NCBI GenBank assembly: GCA_930367215.1
Contig: OV884058.1
Coordinates: 203,936,208-204,000,207, forward strand
DNA from: Pollenia angustigena
Taxonomy: Eukaryota; Arthropoda; Insecta; Diptera; Polleniidae
Length of the DNA stretch: 64,000 nucleotides
Direction of reading: 5' to 3'
Part shown: one piece after another, positions 55,393 to 64,000 of the stretch
Layout of the letters: every line of letters begins with the position of its first letter
Position numbering within the stretch: position 1 is the stretch's first letter
Program-made: the position numbers and the translations under genes
Notes under the pieces: generated by a model
What the model was told of the DNA's origin: nothing
The model's input: only the letters and a program-made list of their open reading frames with translations
The model's database searches: none

Positions 55393-58003
55393 CAGGCGCG
55401 GATCCAGCTCGAGCCTTACGGGGGGGGAATTTTGTATGATACAAAAAAGTAATAAACTAGTATTAAAAGTTTATAAAAAAAAAAAAATTATATAAAAAAC
55501 AAAACAATAAGGTTAAATAAAATACAAAATTAATCTTTTTAAATAAATAAATTGTGATTTCCTTGTGAGGCAAATAGATAGTTCAGTCTATCTTCGGTAA
55601 TTGTTGATCTGAGCTATGTTTTTATTCGACGATGGGTAGGAAATAACCCCTCGCTCGTAGCATTACTGACGAGCATTGACACGAAAATTTGAAATATTTT
55701 TCTTAGATTTGGGTAGATATCTTCATCACAGTTTATTAAAACATTTACAACGTTATCTGATAGATTTTCAGATATTTTCCATGTTTGTTGCCAATGCAAC
55801 AGTTCAGGCTCAAGTTAAGATGTGTTAATCTCGTTTATCAAACATAATCAGCTCATCAGCTAGTTGTGGTTTTAAAATAAATGGTATAATATGTAATGGA
55901 ATATAAGACTCGATGTATAATTTAATTTTTATTTTAAAAAATATGTATTTCGACGATCATTAATACCCACCCCTGATCTCTTAATGTTATACATGAATTT
56001 AACATTATTTTAGGTGCTTTTTGAGCTTAAAATAGCACTTACAGCAGACTCATCACAATATAAATTTCGTTAAAAAAAAGATTGATATTGATTCATACAT
56101 TCATTAATAATCACAAAATTTGTTTATATATATCATTTGTTTTGTTAAAATAAATAAAATTGGGCTTATTATAGGTATAGTACTGAAAAACTGTAGCGTG
56201 CGTTGTAAGGCGTGCGTCACAAAGGGTTCACGGTTTTTATCAAAAAATTACATTTTTAGGCTGCGAATAAGTGATTTTAGAGTTCTCTCATATTCACCTT
56301 TCTTTTAGGAATTAGACTTTGTATACCTTATGATGCAAAATTCGCTAAAAATTAGGAAAACACACTTCAACTTTTAAAGTTGCTTCTAAATTTTGTGGCG
56401 TGCGTCACAAAACTTTGTGATCAATTATTTCGCAACAAAAGCCTGCTAAGAAATTATGATATATGCCATTCGTAAGTACATATTAATGTCACTAAGTACT
56501 ACATATAACTTGAAGCTATCTCTTTTGAAATGCCAATAAAAGTTTAAATATCAATCAGAAAACACGTGTGAATGTTGCGTTCGTTACGCAGGATTTGCCC
56601 ATATGACTTGATTTCACTTTGAGGTAGAAGTTTAAGTATGTTCAAAGCATTTAGGATATCTATTGGGAAAGGTGTTTCGAAATCTTCTAAAATAAATTCA
56701 ATAAGAGGAATGTAACCTACAACTCGGTAGTAATCTTCAAAATTTTGGAAGTGATTATTTCGTTCAAATCTTGTCTTTTCGATTGGAACCTCGATCTGAA
56801 CGCAAATAACTTTAACTTTTTCAATATCCGCTTTAAATTGTTCTTCGGCTTTATATCATTTCTCTTCAAGGCACATGATTAAAGTTTTGATCAGGCTTGA
56901 TCGTTTTTGAAGATCAATATCGTGCTTATGTAAAATGATACTTAGTGGCTGTAATATCACACTGAATATGTATATTCCGCAAATAAATTCAAAAGTACTA
57001 AGGAGTTCCTTAATATAAAGGTAGGAATACTATCTTTCCACTCAGACATTTTTTTCCAAAGCTTCTACTATATGATGTACACTTGTTGCAAAGTGTAAAG
57101 CTGAGTCGTGACGGTCCACCCATCTTGTCTCGCATAATGTAGAGAGTTTGGCTCCCAAATACTTTACTAAAACTGTGTTTTGCCTGGGAGTATTATATTT
57201 AAAAAATTTTGTCGTTTCTTTAACAAATGATACAACTTTTTGTATTAGAGGCACTTTATTGCTTTTAGAAATTGAGTTGTTTGATTTATGGGAATAGCAT
57301 GGCGTTTGTTTCGCATTTGTCGCGGTTTCCAGGATTTTTTAACACCCATTTGTTCCAACTCCTACACAATTTTTTAGGTCAAAATTTGTCAAAGCTTTAA
57401 GAACTATTGATGATAGTGCCTTCGCATCACTTGACACATCAACGTCATCCATATACTTACTTTGAAGCCTCTTCGAATGCTTTTACAACAAAGCCAATAA
57501 ATTCATCCCTAACAACTTTTTTGTTGTATGTTGAAATATCTTAAAGATAAGGAAATCTGGCTTTTCCCCGACAAATCCGTGCTTTCGTAAAAAATTATCG
57601 AATAGAATTTTGATTCATATAACACATAAATATTGCATTTACTAAGGCTTATTAATAATTCAATCGCACGCCTTATCAAGTCAGACGTTTAGTCTTTCGA
57701 TATAGATGGCACCTGCTGGGATTGAATGTAGAATAATAAGTATTTGAATACGGTAAACTAGATGTTTCATTGGAAATATCTCATAAATATCTATAAGGAT
57801 TAAGAATTGGATACTTATTAAAAATTTCTTTAGAGATTCAATAAAAAAAAACAAAAATCTTGCTGGGATTTCCAAAAATTTTGTACTTTAAAAAAAGTAT
57901 TATTATTGGGAAATCTTGTATTATCGAAATTAACAAAACGCGTTTTTATAATTTACGGGGGGGAAATTTCCTTATTTCCCCCCCCCCCCTGAATCCGCGC
58001 CTG
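55393..58003 (-). mobile_element. hAT element with CAGGCGCGGATCCA ends and decayed transposase
   Basis: Left end CAGGCGCGGATCCAG and right end (inward) CAGGCGCGGATTCAG match at 14 of 15, and ATACATAC flanks both sides exactly (55385-55392, 58004-58011). G-runs follow each end. The minus strand carries hAT transposase remnants. It lies 16 bp from the end of the foldback element. Confidence 0.9.
55614..57260 (-). pseudogene. hAT transposase remnant (ZMYM1/DUF4371-like)
   Basis: On the minus strand LSTLCETRWVDRHDSALHF (in 57254-57042) is the C.TRW..R..(A) motif of hAT transposases related to ZMYM1 and similar domesticated proteins. At the far end DIYPNLRKIFQIFVSMLVSN followed by ATSEGLFPTHRRIKT (55799-55614) is the hAT C-terminal dimerisation motif; the usual E-R-x-F-S core is altered to EGLFP. 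Intervening sequence has stops and frameshifts. Inactive. Confidence 0.8.
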
Positions 58004-58011
58004 ATACATAC

Positions 58012-58443
58012 ATATGTATATTTTTATATATTTTGATATAGAAATAATTATTTATGAAAATTTTGCATTAAACTGCCCAAAATGATGATGTATAGTAGTC
58101 CTGAAATAAATACGCCACATAATTACTAGTACATAAACAGATTTGTATTGATTTAATTTTTAATTATTTTAAAATGTTTGTATATATTTTTTTCATTTAA
58201 CTTCATGGCATGCTTGTTTTACTTATTTTGCTTTTATTTGTGTTTTACGTGTGCCTTTTTGGTTGATATCTGCATGAGATTTAAACCAATTTGTAGTCAT
58301 TAAAAAAAAAGTTAATTTATAGTTAATGTTTTTTGCAACTGACTATTTAATTTACTACAGGGTAGTAGTTTAAAATTTTATAAAAATATATGTAATGTGA
58401 ATTGTAATCAAAAAAACAAATCAATTTAAAATTTTCTAATAAT
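58012..58443. other. No gene recognised
   Basis: AT-rich DNA that continues the flank interrupted by the foldback and hAT insertions. Words AACTGACTA and TTTACTACAGG recall 53690-53740. Confidence 0.3.
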
Positions 58444-59152
58444 CAGGGGTGTCATAGAAACCGATCTTATCGGTATTGGATTTGAAACCGACAAAAAAAA
58501 TACGTTGGTGTCATGAAATCCAATGTTGTCGGTTTTTTGTTCGAACTAAAATTTGTGTCGGTTTTAGTGTCACAGAAACCAATGTTATCGGTTTTTTATT
58601 GAAAATAAACCATGCAGCTTACAGCTCTTACACGTTCAATAAATATCGTGATATTTCTAGTATCACGATATTTATTGAACGTGTAGCATTCAATATTCAT
58701 GGATCGCATTCCATATCGCAGAATGGCCTAAAATATGAAATCCAGATCGCGGATCGTGGATCGCGTGATAAATATTGAACGTGTAGCATTTTCATGATAT
58801 TTAATCAGGATACGTCAGTAAAAACTGGCAAATAAAGAAAATACGCAGTGGAAAAAATTAAACAAATGAAAAATAAAACACAATTGACAAAATTTGTGTA
58901 TTTTTTGCTCAAAATTTTTCTTTCCACTTTGTTCTTCAATGAAAAAGCAAGCAAAATATCTAAATAGGCTTTCTTTTGGGTTTCTCGCGACATTGATCAA
59001 CGACCGGCACAGCACAAAAATAACATTAATACTGACGCGATAAATATTGAACATGTAGCATACGCCCGTGATCCATCAATATTTTAAAATGGATCGCGAT
59101 CCAAATATCACGATATTTATTGAACGTGTAGCAGTGCACTATGACACCCCTG
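58444..59152. mobile_element. hAT-like element with CAGGGGTGTCATAG ends
   Basis: Perfect 14-bp TIR CAGGGGTGTCATAG (right end CTATGACACCCCTG), a common hAT terminus. The flanking octamers do not match, so the TSD is lost or ends were exchanged. Inside, ATATTTATTGAACGTGTAGC recurs four times, twice as an inverted pair around 58630-58690, and CCGAT-rich words occur at 58460-58590. Non-coding. Confidence 0.65.
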
Positions 59153-59506
59153 AATACCTACCTACATTGCTAACGATATGTTTTTTGTTTGCGTAAACAA
59201 TTCTTTGGTGCTTTTAAAAAGGGTCACTTTTTCTTTCGTTAAAAAGACGTACCTAAATGCAGAAATCATTGTGACAAATAACACTATGGAACATTTTTGG
59301 GATTTTTGTCTGGGGGGTGAGAAATTCCAAGTCAGGGTGATGGTACTAGGTCAGTATAGTAAAACCCTCAAAGGGTTTGGCGTTCGTATGTGTCCGTTTT
59401 TTTTATGACATTTTAAATTTTTTCCTTATCTTGATGTTTTTTTGTTTAACATAACTCGAGAACCACTTGTCCGATTTTGCTAAAACAAACTCAAAAAAAT
59501 TTAGAA

Positions 59507-59752
59507 TTACAATTTCTTTAATCCGTTCATATAACGTTTTTCTTTATAATCAACAGTTTTGCCGGTAAAAATAAATTTGTGGAGAATAATAATTGATAAG
59601 TGCAAAAAAATGTTCAAGCCTGGATGTATGCAGCAGATTTTATCACAAACCTGCACTGCAATTTTTGTGACTTTTTTTAAGCGATCGGTGAAAATCGTCG
59701 GACTTTTGTTTGTTATTTGAAAGAATACACCCACATTCAGTGATGCCAACAA
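59507..59752 (-). other. Open frame in left arm, unknown
   Basis: 81 codons containing GVFFQITNKSPTIFTDRLKK and CDKICCIHPGLNIFLHL. The right arm carries the same frame at 61510-61839 extended to 109 codons. The two differ at one residue (V/G) in the shared part. I do not recognise a family. Because the arms are nearly identical at DNA level the shared frame is not evidence of selection. Confidence 0.25.
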
Positions 59753-60336
59753 TAGGGGATTTCCCCTTTTCTAGGGATTTTTTTTTCGGATCATTTTTAT
59801 CTTCAATCGGATCTTAATTACTTCTTTTTATGGTGTAATCATAATATGATGGAGCTGAATCTTGTGAAATGCAAAAGCATGCGTTTTTATAGAAATAACT
59901 GTATTGCTGTTAATTATGCTTTTGGTGGTCATCAACTGGAGTTGGTTGATTCGTTTCTTGATATTGGAGTCTTACTGGATAATAAACTTTGTTTCTCATA
60001 TTACATTAACTGTTAATAAAGCTCGAGGCGTTCTTGGCTTAATTAAGCGCTGGGTTAAAAATTCACCGATCCATACATAACGAGGCAACTTTACGTATCA
60101 CTCGTTAGACCAATCTTAGAATATGGGTCAATCATTTGGGATCCATTTTACAACATTCACAATTCTCGTATTGAATCGGTCCAAAAACAATTTTTATTAT
60201 TCTGTTTCCGTGATCTTCATTGGAGTTACTCGACAAACTTTCCTTCCTATGCTAGAAGACTGGCATTAATAAAATTACCATCGCTCAAAAGTCGTCGTAC
60301 AATGTTAAATGTTTCTTTTATGGTTAATCTTATTAA

Positions 60337-60488
60337 GTCCCAATTTACACTGTGGGCATTTCTTGCCGGACAGAAAAAGTTTGTTGGCGAGAGAGGCAAG
60401 AAGTAAAGTGTGTCACGCATACAGCGTCGCCCCCTTACCAACAAACTTTTTCTGTCCGGCAAGAAATGTCCATAGTGTAAATTGCGAC
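60337..60488. mobile_element. Harbinger-type hairpin MITE (TAA TSD) in the LINE fragment
   Basis: GTCCCAATTTACACTGTGGG and its inverse enclose 152 bp flanked by TAA (60334-60336, 60489-60491). LINE coding similarity resumes on the far side. Arms include TTGCCGGACAGAAAAAGTTT. Confidence 0.8.
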
Positions 60489-60728
60489 TAATGGTAATGT
60501 TTGTTGTGATTTTCTGTAGAGTCTGCTAAATTTAATATACCTTGTCGCAATACGCGTCATTATAATCTGTTTTTTGTTAAATTTTTTTAGAGAAAATTAC
60601 GCTATTGCTGATCCTTTTTCGAGGTTATGTAGACAATTTAATTCTATGTCACAATTTGTTGATTTTTCTTATTGTTTTTCTTTATTCGTAAATTTTTATG
60701 TACTACATATATTCTGTTAATTTGTAGT

Positions 60729-61392
60729 TAGGGTTGCCATTTTTGAAATTAGAAAAATCAGTACATCGTAAGAAAAATACCTGTACATTCGAAAAAAAAC
60801 CAGTACACAAATTTTTACCCAAAATTTTATTGAATTCATTAGTTTTAGAAAATTACACATTAAAAATTATTCATTTTTCTATTTTTTAAGGCAAGAACTT
60901 AACAAAATACATATAATAAAAACATCACGTCAAATTATTAAATATAGATAGAAGTAATGTCATTGATCGGCACATTTGTTGTAAATGCACAAAAAATTCT
61001 TAATTCATACAAATTATTGTCAATATAATGAGGGTATTCAGGAGGTCTCCTATCTAGCCATATTGTTATAGGTTATAATTTTAAATCCACTTAAAATTTT
61101 ATGTTTTTGAATTTTGAAATGCAATAATGACACTTCTTTTTTTTAATACAAAGTATATGGTAAGTTAAGAGTAAACAAAAATAAAACGTAAGACTGAATT
61201 TTAACTAGGTAATTCATAACAAATCAAAAGTAATAAGGGAAGTAAACCAGTTTTAAACAAGTAAAATTATTTGGAGGCAAAATTTAAAAAAACCAGTACA
61301 TTTGCGTACTGATTTGGGTGTTATGCATAAACCAGTACATTAAATAAAAACCAGTACGTGTACTGGTAAAATCAGTACGAATGGCAACCCTA
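60729..61392. mobile_element. hAT-like MITE (TAGGGTTGCCAT) with exact 8-bp TSD
   Basis: TAGGGTTGCCAT and its inverse enclose 664 bp; TTTGTAGT flanks both sides (60721-60728, 61393-61400). CCAGTACA / TGTACTGG words crowd the subterminal regions. It belongs with the TAGGG-ended elements at 4791 and 26007. Confidence 0.85.
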
Positions 61393-61509
61393 TTTGTAGT
61401 ATATTTTAAAATGCATATTGTTATTAATTTTAAGTCAATATTGTTATTAGTCAGTAAGGATAATATCCATGGATTAAATAAATAAATAAATATGCCCTAA
61501 AATAAAAAA

Positions 61510-61839
61510 TTGTGTCTTCTTTTCCCTACGGTTGAAATTTTCCGAAAAAGGGGAAATCCCCTACTGTTGGCATCACTGAATGTGGGTGTATTCTTTCAAA
61601 TAACAAACAAAAGTCCGACGATTTTCACCGATCGCTTAAAAAAAGGCACAAAAATTGCAGTGCAGGTTTGTGATAAAATCTGCTGCATACATCCAGGCTT
61701 GAACATTTTTTTGCACTTATCAATTATTATTCTCCACAAATTTATTTTTACCGGCAAAACTGTTGATTATAAAGAAAAACGTTATATGAACGGATTAAAG
61801 AAATTGTATGTTATGTTAAACAAAAAAACATCAAGATAA
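61510..61839 (+). other. Open frame in right arm, unknown
   Basis: 109 codons, beginning in the enclosed sequence and running through the arm to KLYVMLNKKTSR. It is the inverse-strand twin of 59752-59507. No signal peptide or domain is evident beyond a short hydrophobic stretch (FLHLSIIILHKFIF). Confidence 0.25.
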
Positions 61840-61956
61840 GGAAAAAATTTAAAATGTCATTAAAAAAAACTGACACATACGAACGCCAAACCCTTTGAGG
61901 GTTTTACTATACTGACCTAGTACCATCACCCTGACTTGGAATTTCTCACCCCCCAG

Positions 61957-62400
61957 ATTGGCTGTTGTACTGTGTAATAGACACAAGAAGTTGTTGGTAT
62001 TTTGTGTTTGTAAAAATATTTTGGTTTCTGTACCAATCGCGGGCCGTGGGTTTTTATTGCGGAAGACACTTTTCTTACGTAGGTAAAGTTATTTGAAAAA
62101 CACTAACAAAGTCTGGTTTCGCCACAAGCAAAGCGACAGTAAGAATAGCTGAATGGTAACAAAGTGTGTTTTATTGTTGCATTGATGTAATGGTATTGTT
62201 TCGCGCCAAATTATGCCAGTTTTTGTAAATTCAATGTAGTGTTTTCAACACCGCTTGGTCCAGAAACAAAATTTTTTCACAAGACTTCATCTTCAGTTTT
62301 CTTCAGTTCATGCAGGTTGTAATTTTTTTTCAATAATTTTTGTCTTTGTCTTTTAAACGAAAAAAAACAGACCCTTTTAGAGGCATCAACGAATATTTTA
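61957..62400. other. No gene recognised
   Basis: Sequence of slightly higher GC without a frame or TIR that I can identify. A CTTCATCTTCAGTTTTCTTC stretch at 62284 is low complexity. Confidence 0.3.
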
Positions 62401-62406
62401 CAAAAT

Positions 62407-62619
62407 CACCGCATACGATATCTAGCAAAACTGATCGAAATTATTTATTTTGGCATCATAAAACTCGATATCAAATGAAATGTATTGAATTTCAAATACT
62501 AGCATTCAATATCGAGTAACTCGACATTACGTTTATCGAGTTTTCATTCGATACGTCAGTGTCTATCGTATGCAAAAAAATTCGAAAGTTTGTTCGATAC
62601 GATAGTATCGAATGCGGTG
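62407..62619. mobile_element. CACCGCATACGATA-ended MITE
   Basis: CACCGCATACGATA at the left pairs with ATCGAATGCGGTG at the right. The interior is rich in TCGATA words in both orientations. TSD not resolved. Confidence 0.55.
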
Positions 62620-62715
62620 ATTAGACCCCAGAACACATGGGTGCGTTCGTAAATGCATCACTGCGCTGCATCAGAAATGCATAGTTTTTATAAAGCCGAT
62701 AAAAAATAATTATAA

Positions 62716-63395
62716 TCACCCCTATCGTGAATATTTTTTCCCTCGAATTATTTCCCTTTTCCCTAAAATTGCAATCATGAATTATTTCCACGTGAAAAAA
62801 ATCGCATGTTCGAAAAAAATATGGCATCGCCAATTGTTATTCGCGTGGGATTTCTCCCAAAAATTGTGTGACTTTTTTCACAAACATTTAGATTGGGAAT
62901 AAAAAAGGAAGCACAATGTAAGTAGTTGTCTTGTTATTTTGTAAAATAGTAAAATAGTGTTTTGGACCAAAATGTCTAAAAGGTGTTTAAAAGCAACTTT
63001 GTTAACTCGGAAATGTCGTTGAAACCTGCAAAGAATTTATTTATATGCATACTGCCAACAATTCATGTTTTCACTTACATTATTTCTGGTAAACACAGTG
63101 GATTTGCTGCATCTCTCAAATTTCGTCTTTTTATTTTCTCCAATAAATTTGTTTCTTCTTCTAATAAAATAAATCTTAGCGAAATACTATGCATTTTACT
63201 GAATAATAACTATTTATTAAGAAAATTACAAAAGTTCGCATAAAAAATTAAATTACATCAATTCACAATAGAATGTTCGACTTGCAACATATGTTTATTT
63301 TATTCCCTTACAATTGGCGATGCCAATTTGTTGTTCATGGGAATAAAAAAATTATTCCCTAAAATTTATTCCCTTGAGATTCGCGATAAGGGTGA
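62716..63395. mobile_element. TTCACCC-type element (680 bp)
   Basis: TCACCCCTATCGTGAATA at the left and its near-inverse TTCGCGATAAGGGTGA at the right. Further in, GGCATCGCCAATTGTTA (62823) pairs with ACAATTGGCGATGCC (63311). The 86-codon frame between (62983-63243) has no recognised motif. Confidence 0.7.
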
Positions 63396-63399
63396 ATTT

Positions 63400-64000
63400 T
63401 TTTTATTGTATTTCTATTATTTTTGTGGAGTATTTCACAATTTTTTGGTCCACATTTACTTCACTGATAATTATCAGGCATGTTCTGAAAATCACTTTTT
63501 CGTAAAGTGATTTGAAATCACTAAAAAGGTGTTCTGCCCACAAACATTTTTGAAATCTCGTGATTTAAAACCGGTTCGCTAACAGCATGACGATTTCAAA
63601 TCACTTGAAGTTTTTTAAGCATTTTTGTTTTGAAATCTTTAATAAAATTATCACATACACATTAAATGATCTGTCCTTGATTTGTTTTTGCATTAAAATT
63701 AATTATTTTACACGGAAGAACCTTTAAATTTACAAATTTAAGAAGCCGCTGTATTTTTTGCAAATGCTGTTTTAGTTTCGTTTACATTGGTCGTGATTTA
63801 CTTTTTGTCAATGGTTGCCAGAGCAAAGAAGTCTTAAAGTCGTTTAGCATATGACTAATTTCTTCAATTAAATTAAACATTAAAAATAAAAATTGAATCA
63901 ATTTGTTAAAAAAAAAAACTAAGAGTAAACGATAATTATGAAGTTTGATTGGTTAAATTTTAATATACGAAGGTAAAAAATAAATGAAAATGGCAGCCAT
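63400..64000. other. No gene recognised to window end
   Basis: AT-rich. GTGATTTGAAATCACT at 63508 and GATTTCAAATCACTTGAAG at 63592 are short palindromic words, perhaps part of a small inverted repeat. Confidence 0.3.

Larger units (their letters stand above)
59829..61495 (+). pseudogene. LINE fragment, C-terminal RT region and 3' tail
   Basis: Plus-strand reading gives WCNHNMMELNLVKCKSMRF, LELVDSFLDIGVLLDNKLCF, NKARGVLGLIKRWVK and, in shifted frames, RPILEYGSIIWDPF-like and SLKSRRTMLNVSFMVNLI sequence, all matching the last third of the 899-codon LINE ORF at 32993. It ends with AAGGATAATATCCATGGATT and an (AAAT)n tail (61475-61491), like the intact copy. Frameshifts and a Harbinger MITE (60337-60488) break the coding part; a hAT MITE (60729-61392) splits the 3' UTR. 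Confidence 0.85.
59310..61956. mobile_element. Composite with ~470-bp inverted arms around a LINE fragment
   Basis: The left arm starts CTGGGGGGTGAGAAATTCCA (59310) and runs to about 59785; the right arm is its inverse from about 61535 to 61956. Arms are nearly identical, including GGGGATTTCCCCTTTT at the inner edge. The enclosed 1.75 kb holds a LINE fragment and two MITEs. No TSD was found outside, so it may be a TIR element, or two oppositely oriented copies of one repeat. Confidence 0.75.

Noticed and set aside
63485..63620. GGCATGTTCTG and GGTGTTCTGCCC as ends of a relative of the 43625 MITE
   Set aside because: Similarity stops after about 11 bases and the interior does not match.

Overview
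The window looks like AT-rich intergenic DNA from a higher fly. I infer a calyptrate (blow fly, flesh fly or house fly group) because the only clear host genes belong to the insect ADH / fat-body-protein-2 / 25-kDa-protein branch of the short-chain dehydrogenases, introns are short with GT-AG ends, and the mobile elements include hobo/Hermes-like hATs, jockey-like LINEs and PIF/Harbinger MITEs. No bacterial, organellar, tRNA, rRNA or CRISPR feature was seen.

Host genes: three copies of one four-exon SDR gene lie in the same (minus) orientation at 9-1183, 16722-17863 and 41003-42180. Each has intact splice sites, a TATA box, an initiator 33 bp further on, and poly(A) signals where the 3' end is inside the window. 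Copies 2 and 3 appear to encode the same 258-residue protein. Copy 1 encodes 256 residues with a few changes. The Rossmann glycines and the N107/S138/Y151/K155 tetrad fall at Drosophila ADH numbering, but position 38 is Gly rather than Asp.

Almost everything else is layered transposable-element DNA, whose order of insertion can often be read from target-site duplications (TSDs). 1-7 kb: SDR copy 1, unclassified repeats, a hAT-like element (4791-6322) holding a Harbinger MITE, and a palindromic TA-flanked MITE. 7.9-10.9 kb: a 3-kb foldback element with about 1.27-kb arms and a 4-bp TSD. 11.9-15.8 kb: a GTACCAAA-type repeat split by a hobo-like hAT MITE (empty site preserved near 2650), then a 1.95-kb solo LTR full of minisatellites. 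16.7-21 kb: SDR copy 2, a broken mariner-type element and a Hermes-like hAT. 21.4-25.5 kb: a perfect 113-bp inverted repeat, a Myb/SANT-like gene fragment and featureless AT-rich DNA. 25.6-30.4 kb: nested MITEs and a 3.7-kb hAT-like element. 32.9-35.7 kb: a LINE with a 899-codon endonuclease/reverse-transcriptase ORF. 35.8-41 kb: interspersed repeats and Harbinger MITEs. 41-43.2 kb: SDR copy 3 with a palindromic repeat-array element just upstream. 43.4-46.7 kb: a decayed jockey-like LINE. 46.9-51.9 kb: hAT, Tigger/pogo-type and Harbinger-like elements interleaved. 53.8-58 kb: a second foldback element next to a hAT with decayed transposase. 58.4-63.4 kb: further TIR elements, including an inverted-repeat composite around a LINE fragment.

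The genes do not form an operon or pathway. The coherent story is a small SDR gene family that was tandemly duplicated and then pushed apart by repeated waves of DNA transposons. The items most worth following are the foldback family, the palindromic element at the SDR copy 3 upstream region, the minisatellite-bearing solo LTR, the 26.8-kb ATGAAATAA-array element and the position-38 change in the SDR proteins. Family names rest on recognised motifs, TIRs and TSDs read by eye; no database search was possible.
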